DNA from: an uncultured bacterium
GTDB taxonomy: Bacteria; Cyanobacteriota; Vampirovibrionia; Gastranaerophilales; Gastranaerophilaceae
DNA length: 64,000 bases
Assembly: GCA_949284415.1 (NCBI GenBank)
Contig: CASDVM010000005.1
Location: 62,001 to 126,000 of the forward strand
Direction: 5' to 3'
In this document: positions 32,545-40,531 of the stretch, piece by piece
How positions within the stretch are numbered: the first letter of the stretch is position 1
Layout of the letters: each line of letters starts with the position of its first letter
Position numbers and translations under genes: made by a program
The notes under the pieces: generated by a model
The model's input: only the letters and a program-made list of their open reading frames with translations
Told to the model about the DNA's origin: nothing
The model's database searches: none

Positions 32545-33987
32545 TTAACCAAGTATTTCTTTCAAAATTTCGTTAACCGCTTTCGGGTTAGCTCTGCCTT
32601 TAGTTTCTTTCATTACCTGTCCGACAAAGAAGCCCAGAAGCTGAACTTTTCCGTTTTTATATGCCGTAACCTGAGCAGGATTTGCATCGCACACTTTTTG
32701 TGCAATTTCTTTAATAGCACCTGTATCTGATATCTGGCTCAAACCTCTTTTTTCAACGATTTCAGATGCTTTTGATCCGTCTTTCATCATATCGACAATG
32801 ATTTGTTTTCCGATGTTGTTTGAAATAGTATTTTTTTCGATAAGAGAAATTAATTCGACAAGATTTTCAGGAGTCAGTTTAGTTTCATTAATTTCAAGTT
32901 TATTTTCTTTAAGGTATGCTGCAATTTCGCCCATAATGAAGTTTACGGCAATTTTAGGAGAAGCACCGAGTTTTAAAACTTCGTCAAAGAAAAGTGCAAG
33001 TCCCATTTGTTCAACAATAACGGATGCATCGTATTCGCTCAAACCTAAGCTCATATAGCGTTCGCGTTTTGCCTGCGGAAGCTCGGGCATTTTGGCTCTG
33101 ATTTCTTCCACCCATTCTCTTGAAATTTTTAAAGGCATCAAATCAGGTTCAGGGAAGTATCTGTAATCGTGAGCATCTTCTTTGCCTCTCATTGATTTTG
33201 TTTCTCTTGCATTGTCGTCCCACAACCTTGTTTCCTGAACAACTTTTCCGCCTTCTTCAACGATTTCGATTTGTCTGTCGATTTCGTATTCAATGGCTCT
33301 TTGAAGCGCCGAGAAACTGTTTACGTTTTTAATTTCCGCGCGTGTCCCGAATTCTTTTGAGCCTTTAGGCATAATCGAAATATTTGCATCGCATCTCATA
33401 GAGCCTTCTTCAAGGTTTCCATCGCATACTCCTATATAGCGGACAATATTTCTTAATTCTTCCATATAATTTCTGGCTTCTTCAGAAGATCTCATATCTG
33501 GTTCCGACACTATTTCAAGAAGCGGAGTGCCTGCTCTGTTTAAGTCTACAAGAGAATATGAAGACCCTGCAAGCCCGTCAGCACCTGCATGAACAAGTTT
33601 TCCGGCATCTTCTTCAAGGTGTGCACGTGTAATACCGATTTTTTTACCTTTAACATTTAAGTATCCGTTTACACAAATAGGTTCATCATATTGAGAAATC
33701 TGGTAACCTTTAGGAAGATCCGGATAAAAATACTGTTTTCTGTCAAATTTACATCTTTCGGGAATTTCGCAATTTAATGCAAGTCCTGTTAAAATTCCCA
33801 TATTAACAGCTTCTTTATTCAATACAGGTAAAACCCCCGGCATACCTAAAGTAATCGGACTTGTTTCCGAATTTGGTTCTTTCCCGAATTCACAGCCGTC
33901 AGGGGCAAAGATTTTTGATTTTGTTTTCAGCTGTGCATGTACTTCCAAACCTATAACAACTTCGTATTTATCTCTTAAATCTTCCAT
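32545..33987 (-). CDS. gatB: Asp/Glu-tRNA amidotransferase subunit B
   Basis: This 480-residue GatB carries YEVVIGLEVHAQLKTKSKIF, LPKGYQISQYDEPI, HLEEDAGKLVH, DLNRAGTPLLEIVSEPDM and EDAHDYRYFPEPDL, plus the C-terminal GatB/Yqey domain. With GatA and GatC it converts Glu-tRNA-Gln (and Asp-tRNA-Asn) to the amidated form. gatA and gatC are not adjacent. AAGGAGAA precedes the ATG. The gltX in this window would supply the misacylated substrate. Confidence 0.96.
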   Translation of the reverse strand: MEDLRDKYEVVIGLEVHAQLKTKSKIFAPDGCEFGKEPNSETSPITLGMPGVLPVLNKEAVNMGILTGLALNCEIPERCKFDRKQYFYPDLPKGYQISQYDEPICVNGYLNVKGKKIGITRAHLEEDAGKLVHAGADGLAGSSYSLVDLNRAGTPLLEIVSEPDMRSSEEARNYMEELRNIVRYIGVCDGNLEEGSMRCDANISIMPKGSKEFGTRAEIKNVNSFSALQRAIEYEIDRQIEIVEEGGKVVQETRLWDDNARETKSMRGKEDAHDYRYFPEPDLMPLKISREWVEEIRAKMPELPQAKRERYMSLGLSEYDASVIVEQMGLALFFDEVLKLGASPKIAVNFIMGEIAAYLKENKLEINETKLTPENLVELISLIEKNTISNNIGKQIIVDMMKDGSKASEIVEKRGLSQISDTGAIKEIAQKVCDANPAQVTAYKNGKVQLLGFFVGQVMKETKGRANPKAVNEILKEILG

Positions 33988-34019
33988 TTTTCTCCTTGTT
34001 TACGGATATCACATTCCAT

Positions 34020-34100
34020 TTTGAGATTCTTCGGCTTCTGTCATTCTGAGCTTCGGCAGCGAAGAATCTCAATTTTTACACCTCAGAATGACGATGATAA
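34020..34100. repeat. palindromic repeat with GAGATTCTTCG arms
   Basis: TTGAGATTCTTCG (34020-34032) and CGAAGAATCTCAA (about 34059-34071) are inverted, with TCATTCTGAG/CTCAGAATGA as inner and outer parts. Intergenic between gatB and a pilin gene. Confidence 0.65.
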
Positions 34101-34155
34101 TTGTCTTTTATTTATAAGTTTATTTTACCATAAACAAAGATTTAGAGTAAAGAGG

Positions 34156-34923
34156 TTAATAAGTCATTCTCCAGCCTTCTTCCATAATTCTTGCAGCGCA
34201 TCCTTCTCCGCTTACATTTTCAGGTGCGTCATTTAAAATTCCTTCACCGGCGCAAAGCTCAGGATTTGTCCGCCAGTAGCTGTTTCCTGATGCACTGCCG
34301 GTCATAGCGTTAGAATACTCACTCCCGTACATAGCATATAAATGTCCGTTTTGTGCAACTATAAATTTGTGTATATCCCGCCCGTACTGGTTCGGTCGGC
34401 GTAAACTGTTTACATCAATAGTAACTTCTGCACAAATATTTTTTATTGTGCTTAAATTAGTATAAGGCGCAGGTTCACAATTTTTTGGAATTACAAGATA
34501 CATTACTCCGTCAGGAGTCATAAACTTAAAACCTGCAGTTGATCTCCAGTCTGATTGTACACTTAATTTTGTATTTTTTGGTTTCAACGGAGAAGATTGA
34601 AGTTCCGGCTGCATAGCTGTGCCGTTTTTAGCAGTTTTTATAATTTTTATGGATTTTGTCATTTCTTTTTCAAATTTTTTATTCCATTCCGCATCTGATG
34701 CAGTTCCGTCAAAAGCTCCCGTGCATACAATATCTGTACATTCATACCTGAACATTATATTTTGCATAGCCTGTTCAAACTGGCTTAAAGATTTTTGGAG
34801 CTGTGTAACATATTCTTTTTCGTGATAATGGGCTACAATCCCCGGCATAGTAAGTGCTGCTACTACGCCGATTATCGTAATAGTTATCATTACTTCAGCA
34901 AAATTAAAAGCATTTCTTCCCAA
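34156..34923 (-). CDS. prepilin-like protein, divergent member
   Basis: This 255-residue pilin-like protein has the very short leader MGRNA, the site A|FNFAE and the helix VMITITIIGVVAALTMPGIV. It differs most from the FTLAEVLITLG consensus. It contains DVNSLRRPNQYGRDIHKF and ends in EEGWRMTY, a degenerate form of the DGW-x-I-K-x-DYPW tail. The TTG start has GGAG seven bases upstream. Several Cys residues suggest disulphides after export. Confidence 0.82.
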   Translation of the reverse strand: MGRNAFNFAEVMITITIIGVVAALTMPGIVAHYHEKEYVTQLQKSLSQFEQAMQNIMFRYECTDIVCTGAFDGTASDAEWNKKFEKEMTKSIKIIKTAKNGTAMQPELQSSPLKPKNTKLSVQSDWRSTAGFKFMTPDGVMYLVIPKNCEPAPYTNLSTIKNICAEVTIDVNSLRRPNQYGRDIHKFIVAQNGHLYAMYGSEYSNAMTGSASGNSYWRTNPELCAGEGILNDAPENVSGEGCAARIMEEGWRMTY

Positions 34924-34957
34924 AACAGACTCCAGTTTATTATATACTCATTATAAC

Positions 34958-36088
34958 CTATTTTTTGAAATTTTCAAGCAATTCAATAAGTTTTTTATGC
35001 ATTTTTACATTATGAACTCTTATATAATCAACTCTGTGTTCTATTGCAACTGCGTTAAGTGCTGTTGTATAGATATCTTTTTCAAAATTGTCGGCATCTT
35101 TCATATCAAGCAGACTTTTCCTTGAAATTCCGAGCATAACCGGATATCCCAGAGTTTTAAATTCTTCGCAGCGTCTTAAGATTTCATAATTGTTCGCTTT
35201 TGTTTTACCAAAACCTATGCCGGGATCAATTATAATTTTTTCAATCCCTTTTGAGCGTGCAAAATCTGTTTTTTTCTTGAGATTTAAGTAAATTTCTTCT
35301 ATAACATCTTCATATTCAGGGTAATCCTGCATATTTTCAGGTGTGCCTTTTGAATGCTGTATAATTACAGGGATATTGTATTTTGCAATTACATCAGACA
35401 TTTTTGCATCATAATCAAATCCTGACACATCATTTATTATATTTGCTCCCGCTTTTATACATTCTTCTGCTACAATAGAGCTTCTGGTGTCTATGCTCAG
35501 CTGAATTTTCCCTTTTGCAAAATCTATAACGGGGAGCAGTTTTTTTAATTGATCTTCAGCACTGACAGCTTGTGAATACGGTTTTGTTGATTCTGCTCCG
35601 ATGTCAGTTATATCTGCGCCTTCATCAATCATTTCAAGCAAATGTTTTTTAGCTTTTTCAAAATCATTGTACATTCCGCCGTCAGAAAAAGAATTATCTG
35701 TCAGATTTAATATTCCAACAATCCTGCATCTTTTTTCTGCTGCTGATGAGGTTGAGAGAAGTTTTTCCCCGAGTTCTTTCAACCCGAACGGCTGCAATTT
35801 TAGTTTTTCTGCAATTTTTTTTATTTGTGAAACTGATGCGCCCAGAATACAATCAGATTTTTCAATTTTCCCCGTTATAACTTCTCTGTGTGTTGCACAA
35901 TCAGCTCCGGCAGAGATTGCTGTTTGTTTTAGAATATTTGCCTGAGCCGGTGAAAGTGAATATATTTTTATATTTTTGTATTCAAATTTGCCAACAGCTT
36001 TTTTTGCATACGATTTATCAAAACCTATGCGGTTTAATTCTTTTTCGATATTTGTATTTTTTAATTCTCGCAAAATAAAATCGTGCAT
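34958..36088 (-). CDS. folP: dihydropteroate synthase with N-terminal extension
   Basis: This 376-residue protein has a C-terminal dihydropteroate synthase barrel: GILNLTDNSFSDGG, DIGAESTKPYS, LSIDTRSSIVAEE, INDVSGF, IDPGIGFGKT and HNVKMHKKL. The first 115 residues are an extra domain seen in some other lineages (ILGASVSQIKKIAEKLKLQP). The predicted ATG sits inside a 10-bp hairpin that may be the terminator of the upstream gene, and no ribosome site is visible, so the start is uncertain. Confidence 0.88.
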   Translation of the reverse strand: MHDFILRELKNTNIEKELNRIGFDKSYAKKAVGKFEYKNIKIYSLSPAQANILKQTAISAGADCATHREVITGKIEKSDCILGASVSQIKKIAEKLKLQPFGLKELGEKLLSTSSAAEKRCRIVGILNLTDNSFSDGGMYNDFEKAKKHLLEMIDEGADITDIGAESTKPYSQAVSAEDQLKKLLPVIDFAKGKIQLSIDTRSSIVAEECIKAGANIINDVSGFDYDAKMSDVIAKYNIPVIIQHSKGTPENMQDYPEYEDVIEEIYLNLKKKTDFARSKGIEKIIIDPGIGFGKTKANNYEILRRCEEFKTLGYPVMLGISRKSLLDMKDADNFEKDIYTTALNAVAIEHRVDYIRVHNVKMHKKLIELLENFKK

Positions 36089-36110
36089 AAGCTCAGCTTA
36101 GCACGATTTT
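36077..36110 (-). terminator. hairpin overlapping the folP start codon
   Basis: AAAATCGTGC and GCACGATTTT (36077-36086 and 36101-36110) form a perfect stem with a 14-base loop, followed on the minus strand by TTTTATTTT. It looks like a terminator for the upstream pair, but the folP ATG (36088) lies in its loop/stem edge. Confidence 0.6.
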
Positions 36111-36126
36111 TTATATTTAACAACTT

Positions 36127-36606
36127 TTAATTGTTTAATTTATTTTCAACCGTTTCTGTTGTAACTTTTGCAATATCGGAAATTCCTGATGCAAGAGTTA
36201 CAAATCCGAAGCAGTAGCCTAAAGCGCCTGCTCCTGCTCTGAAAGCTCTGCTTTCAACAAGCGGTTTGATGTATTTCATATTTTTGAATTTTGAACCTTG
36301 GTTAAGAATGCTGTTTTTAGCCCATTTAGCATTTTCTGCGACTTTTGCCCATAGACCTTTTGATTGTTTTGCAACATTTCTTGCTGTTTTGGTAGTTTCT
36401 GTAAAGCCTTGCATCCCCTTTGATACTTTTGATGCAGAATTGAATACGTCAAATGATTTTGCAGCTCTTGCCCTTGCCGCAGAAGTTGTAGCAGCTATCG
36501 CACCGCCGCCTGTTACAACTTTTTTTTCCGCATCGTTATCTTTGTCAGATTTCGCGGTTTGCGGATTGGATGTGAATGTAAGTCTGTCGTTTAAAGAAAT
36601 AGCCAT
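36127..36606 (-). CDS. unknown lineage protein, second gene of pair
   Basis: This 159-residue Ala/Lys-rich protein has the N-terminus MAISLNDRLTFTSN (an L-T-F motif like its partner's), a basic helical middle and a C-terminal hydrophobic Gly/Ala stretch (AGAGALGYCFGFVTLASGI, about 122-140) that could enter a membrane. No known domain is recognised. It overlaps the upstream gene by one base, so the two proteins probably work together. AAGGA lies ten bases before the ATG. Confidence 0.55.
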   Translation of the reverse strand: MAISLNDRLTFTSNPQTAKSDKDNDAEKKVVTGGGAIAATTSAARARAAKSFDVFNSASKVSKGMQGFTETTKTARNVAKQSKGLWAKVAENAKWAKNSILNQGSKFKNMKYIKPLVESRAFRAGAGALGYCFGFVTLASGISDIAKVTTETVENKLNN

Positions 36607-37271
36607 TATTCTTTATCCTTTGCTTCATCCTGTTCTTTAAGTGCTGTTACACCTGATGCAACACCGCCTGATGCACCCATAAAGTTAACTGCCGCTTTTT
36701 CGTAAGTTTCTTTTTTTACGCCTCTGATTTTGTCATAAATTTTTGTTATGCCTGTTTTTACTGCGTTATAAACAGTAGAAACACTTTTGCCGATGGCTTT
36801 GAAAAATCCGACAACGGGTTTGCCTGCCTTTGTTTTTGCAAATTTATTTATTTTATTTGCAGGCATTTTGTAGGCATCTGAGGCTAAGAATTTTGTTTTG
36901 ATTGTTTTTGCAGTTTCTTTTATAAATGTATTTGTTGCTTTGATTTGTTCTTTTAAACCTTTTACTGCCGATGATTTATTGATTTTAGAGAACAGCTGAA
37001 TCGTTTTCTTTGTCCCGAAACCTGTAGCCATACCTCCCAAAAGGCCTGTAGTAACAATAGCACCGCCTTTTAATGCAGTTTTTGCAATTTTCGGCATTTT
37101 GATTTCGTCGTCTTCTGCCAGATTTAAGAGTTCTTCCTGCTGATTTTCCAATTCAGCACGCGCTTTTTGATATTTTCTTTCTTCAATTTCTTCCGGAGTT
37201 AATTCTCTTCGTCCGGATGCTCCGAATGTAAGACCGTAATTGTTTGAAATTTTAGGCTGTACTGTTAACAT
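36606..37271 (-). CDS. unknown lineage protein, first gene of pair
   Basis: This protein of about 221 residues begins MLTVQPKISNNYGLTFGASG, containing the F-G-A motif also seen as INFGAG in the 49427 product. Then come an acidic coiled stretch (25-55), a Gly-rich hydrophobic segment (VTTGLLGGMATGFG, about 73-88) and a long basic helical region. I start at 37271 because GGAG is six bases upstream; the earlier ATG (37277) directly abuts it. Function is unknown; membrane association or DNA/lipid binding by the basic helices is speculation. Confidence 0.55.
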   Translation of the reverse strand: MLTVQPKISNNYGLTFGASGRRELTPEEIEERKYQKARAELENQQEELLNLAEDDEIKMPKIAKTALKGGAIVTTGLLGGMATGFGTKKTIQLFSKINKSSAVKGLKEQIKATNTFIKETAKTIKTKFLASDAYKMPANKINKFAKTKAGKPVVGFFKAIGKSVSTVYNAVKTGITKIYDKIRGVKKETYEKAAVNFMGASGGVASGVTALKEQDEAKDKE

Positions 37272-37413
37272 ATTCATCTCCGATTAAATAGTTTTTTCAA
37301 TATTACCTAACAAGTGTAAAAATTTTTTGTTGCGGGTTTTGAATTGTTTTGTTAATAATTCTTTACATAAAAATTAATAAATTTCATGCTGATACATTAT
37401 TACACATAAAGCT

Positions 37414-38340
37414 TTATTTGTAAATAAATTTACTGCCCTGATATGAATTTCTGTTAATAAATTCTCTGTCTATTTTATTAAGGCAGTCAAATTTTTTGCC
37501 GAGCCATTGAGGGGCAATTAATTCGGTGCTCAGTCCGTTTCCTGCAAGGCGGTGGATAGTTGTTTTTTCAGGCAGATATTCAAGAAAATCACAGACAGTT
37601 TCTACATATTCATCCTCATCCATAAAAGTTATCCCGCCATCCTTATAAATTCGGGCAAGTTTTGTTCCTTCAAGCGCACAGAGCATGTGAATTTTTACTC
37701 CGTCAATTTCCAATTGTGCTAACTTTTGTGCTGTCTGCATAATTTCATCATGTGTTTCCCACAGACCGAAAATGACATGAGCGCATACATTTATGCCTGC
37801 TTCTTTTGTCTTTTCGTAAGCTTTTAAAAAGCAGTCAAAATCATGTCCGCGGTTTATTTTTTTGAGAGTTTTGTCATGAACGGACTGCAGACCATATTCA
37901 ATCCAGGTGTAATAGTTATCTTTAAAATTTGATATAAGTTTTATTTTTTCGTCATCAATACAGTCGGGGCGTGTGCCGATTGAAATTCCAACAACGTCAG
38001 GATGGTTGAGGGCAGAATTATATATTTTTTCAAGTTCTTTTGCAGGTTTATATGTGTTTGAAAATGCTTGAAAATACGACATGAATTTTTGAGCCTTAAA
38101 CCTGTTTTTTAATTTTTCAGCTCCTGTTTTAACCTGTTCTTCTATTGATAAAAGATTTGAATGCGCCTGAGAAAAACTGCCTCCGTCATCACAGAAAATG
38201 CACCCGCCTGTGGAAATTGTGCCGTCTCTGTTCGGACATGAAAAACCGGCATCAAGTGTAATTTTATAAACCTTGACGCCGAATTTATTTTTCAAATGAG
38301 CGCTGAATTGATTGTAGCGCTTGTCAGTATTGTTAAACAA
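37414..38340 (-). CDS. radical SAM protein, TIGR01212/YhcC-like
   Basis: This 308-residue radical SAM enzyme has an unusual iron-sulphur motif SCPNRDGTISTGGCIFC (C-x12-C-x2-C in the visible run) typical of the YhcC/TIGR01212 family, then GISIGTRPDCI, WIEYGLQSVHDKTLKKINRG and VCAHVIFGLW. The substrate of this family is not established. The TTG start at 38340 is supported by AGGAGG eight bases upstream, located in a palindromic repeat. It is monocistronic. Confidence 0.85.
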   Translation of the reverse strand: MFNNTDKRYNQFSAHLKNKFGVKVYKITLDAGFSCPNRDGTISTGGCIFCDDGGSFSQAHSNLLSIEEQVKTGAEKLKNRFKAQKFMSYFQAFSNTYKPAKELEKIYNSALNHPDVVGISIGTRPDCIDDEKIKLISNFKDNYYTWIEYGLQSVHDKTLKKINRGHDFDCFLKAYEKTKEAGINVCAHVIFGLWETHDEIMQTAQKLAQLEIDGVKIHMLCALEGTKLARIYKDGGITFMDEDEYVETVCDFLEYLPEKTTIHRLAGNGLSTELIAPQWLGKKFDCLNKIDREFINRNSYQGSKFIYK

Positions 38341-38343
38341 TTA

Positions 38344-38409
38344 CGTCCCCTCCTCGAAATCTTTATTATAAAATCGTTTTTTAGATTTCGCTCTTCCCTC
38401 AAGGGGATA
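38344..38409. repeat. palindromic repeat upstream of radical SAM gene
   Basis: GTCCCCTCCTCGAAATCTTT ... AGATTTCGCTCTTCCCTCAAGGGG. Related to 32479-32540 and to 55000-55040, and it contributes the ribosome site. Confidence 0.65.
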
Positions 38410-38420
38410 AATATAAAAAT

Positions 38421-38591
38421 TTAATTTTCTTTATTTTCTTCATCGTAAATCGGATAAACGTAATGTTCTCCGCAGTTCGGGCATACAACTTCCTGCTGTT
38501 TACCGTCTTCTAATTTTGCAACTTCAAACAATGTTTTACATCCTGACTGTACGCATCTGATTGCCCAGCTCGGTCTTATTAATCTTGCCAT
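38421..38591 (-). CDS. small zinc-ribbon protein
   Basis: This 56-residue protein starts MARLIRPSWAIRCVQSGCKT and has four Cys (13, 18, 37, 40; the last two as CPNC), fitting a single zinc site. The tail is acidic (YDEENKEN). GAGGAAAG precedes the ATG. Its role is unknown; such ribbons often sit on RNA or protein partners. Confidence 0.7.
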   Translation of the reverse strand: MARLIRPSWAIRCVQSGCKTLFEVAKLEDGKQQEVVCPNCGEHYVYPIYDEENKEN

Positions 38592-38735
38592 AAAACTTTC
38601 CTCTTAATTATTCTGTATTACAAGATTATTTTAGCATTTTAAGAATCTTAATGCAAGTCGTAAATATTAATTGCATGTTTAATTTACGTCTCTGCCGCAA
38701 AGAGTTAGAATTAACTAAACGAAAGGGATATATAT

Positions 38736-39032
38736 ATGAAAAAATCTTTAATATTTTTATGTATATTAACTGTTGCCTTTATTGCATTTTTCGACGCAAA
38801 AGGCAGAATAGAAGAACTTGATGAGGTAGCCGCCAATACGCCCTCTCAGGTCGAGATGAAGCAGATGATCAATAAACCGCGCGAACAGATGAAAAATCAT
38901 ATTCCGGATTTTAAAGAAACATCTCAGCCTGTTCAGAATAATTCTTTAGCTAATCCTCAAGATAAAAATTTGCAAAACAAATTTGAAAATGTAGAAAAGC
39001 GCAGAAGTACTATTCCTCGGCAGACAAACTAA
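38736..39032 (+). CDS. small exported protein of unknown function
   Basis: This 98-residue protein has an N-terminal signal or anchor (MKKSLIFLCILTVAFIAFFD) and a polar Gln/Asn/Lys-rich remainder with low complexity. AAAGGG precedes the ATG. It ends four bases inside the convergent neighbour. No domain recognised. Confidence 0.6.
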   Translation: MKKSLIFLCILTVAFIAFFDAKGRIEELDEVAANTPSQVEMKQMINKPREQMKNHIPDFKETSQPVQNNSLANPQDKNLQNKFENVEKRRSTIPRQTN

Positions 39033-39832
39033 ATTCCGTAAATCATATCGCCGGAATAAGGTATATCTTCATTTTTGTTTTCATCTTTACGGGTTTGCGG
39101 AAGCGTTCTTTCATATTTCAAAGCTCCTCCGTTTGTGTCTTCAACTTTGTTTTCAACAGGGCGTACAGCTTTCGGGAAAAAACGCAGCATAATATTTTGA
39201 GATGCGCTTGATGATACTATTGTTTTTGAGTAAAGTTTTATTTTTTCAAGTTCCGCGTTTGCCTGTGCATAGTTTTTTGCTGCAAATATATTGTCGTTTG
39301 CACCGAGTTTTGCGGAATAATTATTGCTCCACATTACAAGGTTGTTTACGGTATCAAGAAGAACTACAGATGTCTCAAGCCTGTACGGATAAGATATATC
39401 AAATGCTGATGAAATATTTAAGACTTCCCATATTCCGCGTTTTTTGGAATTTTTATTTGTTACGGCATAACTTGACACAATAAGAACGGATTTGCAGGAA
39501 AATGCACTGCCGGCTTTTTTTATTTCTTCATAGTCAAGTTTGTTCGTGTCTTTGTATTTTTCAAGCAAATCATTAACTGTTTTTTTCAGCTCCGGAGATT
39601 TATTTAATTTAGCTCTGACTTCATACAGATCAGGAGATTTTATTTTACCGTTTGAACTGTTAAAATTTTTGATAATATCATTTGCAATAATCTCAGATAC
39701 TTCATCAAAGTTGTAATAATTTTCTTTTTGATTGAGTAAATCTGCAGGAAGTACAAGAACATCAAAAGTTATAGCCATAACAGGCGATATTAAAAGTATA
39801 AATACTGCAAAAAGTTTTATTAAAATTTTCAT
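39029..39832 (-). CDS. exported protein of unknown function
   Basis: This 267-residue protein has a clear signal peptide (MKILIKLFAVFILLISPVMA). The mature part (FDVLVLPADLL, EIIANDIIKNFN, SVLIVSSYAV, LDTVNNLVMWSNNYSAKLG) has the alternating pattern of CsgG/TolB-N-like periplasmic proteins, but this is a weak resemblance. The C-terminal 45 residues are polar and disordered. It is convergent with 38736, with a four-base overlap. Confidence 0.55.
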   Translation of the reverse strand: MKILIKLFAVFILLISPVMAITFDVLVLPADLLNQKENYYNFDEVSEIIANDIIKNFNSSNGKIKSPDLYEVRAKLNKSPELKKTVNDLLEKYKDTNKLDYEEIKKAGSAFSCKSVLIVSSYAVTNKNSKKRGIWEVLNISSAFDISYPYRLETSVVLLDTVNNLVMWSNNYSAKLGANDNIFAAKNYAQANAELEKIKLYSKTIVSSSASQNIMLRFFPKAVRPVENKVEDTNGGALKYERTLPQTRKDENKNEDIPYSGDMIYGI

Positions 39833-39902
39833 AACAAAATTATATCACAATATCCTTTACATAAAGGATTATATTTTTTTTAATGTGATATAAAATTTTA
39901 AT

Positions 39903-40286
39903 ATGAAATACGAAGATATGTTAAAATTAGCGGAAGAAGTCTCGCATAATGCTTATGCTCCTTATTCCAAATTCCCTGTCGGCGCGTGCGTTCTTGCAGA
40001 AAGCGGGAAAGTTTATACAGGATGCAATTTTGAAAATTCAAGCTACGGTATGACAATATGTGCGGAAAGAAATGCTGTCGGAACAGCAATCGCAAACGGT
40101 GAAGCGAAAATCAAAGCTGTTGCAATATTTTCGCCCAAGATGAAAAATTGTATGCCATGCGGAGCCTGCAGACAAGTTTTGAGCGAATTTCAAACTGCCG
40201 AGGGGCTTGATGTTATTCTGCAGGAAGAAAACGGGATTAAGGTTATGCCTTTAAAGGTTCTTCTGCCGGATTGTTTTGAATTATAA
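39903..40286 (+). CDS. cdd: cytidine deaminase
   Basis: This 127-residue homotetrameric-type cytidine deaminase has GCNFENSSYGMTICAERNAV (zinc HxE/CxE-type Cys-Ala-Glu) and MPCGACRQVLSEF (second zinc pair). It deaminates cytidine/deoxycytidine for salvage. TAAAAT lies exactly six bases before the ATG with no ribosome site, so the message may be leaderless. A small zinc-binding gene follows after two bases. Confidence 0.95.
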   Translation: MKYEDMLKLAEEVSHNAYAPYSKFPVGACVLAESGKVYTGCNFENSSYGMTICAERNAVGTAIANGEAKIKAVAIFSPKMKNCMPCGACRQVLSEFQTAEGLDVILQEENGIKVMPLKVLLPDCFEL

Positions 40287-40288
40287 AT

Positions 40289-40519
40289 ATGTATATATTT
40301 GAGCTTATAACCCGATACATCATGGGCAAAAAATACAAACGGAAAATTGATTTTGATCCGTTTGCGCATGATGATATTGAAAATTTGGAAGAATGCGAAC
40401 ATATTTTTCTGCCCGTTGACAGTACAGGGGATATTCTGGCATGTTCAAAATGCGGGCTTGTTGTGAATAAAGAAGATTTAAAAGACATAAACATTTTTAA
40501 ACGTCCGCCTAAATTATGA
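40289..40519 (+). CDS. small putative zinc-binding protein
   Basis: This 76-residue protein has a possible zinc site: EECEHIF (Cys, His) and ACSKCGLV (CxxC). An inner start at 40322 (MGKKYKRKIDFDPF) is possible, since the first 11 residues look less conserved. It follows cdd by two bases and is probably co-translated. Function unknown. Confidence 0.55.
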   Translation: MYIFELITRYIMGKKYKRKIDFDPFAHDDIENLEECEHIFLPVDSTGDILACSKCGLVVNKEDLKDINIFKRPPKL

Positions 40520-40531
40520 GCATTAATATCT

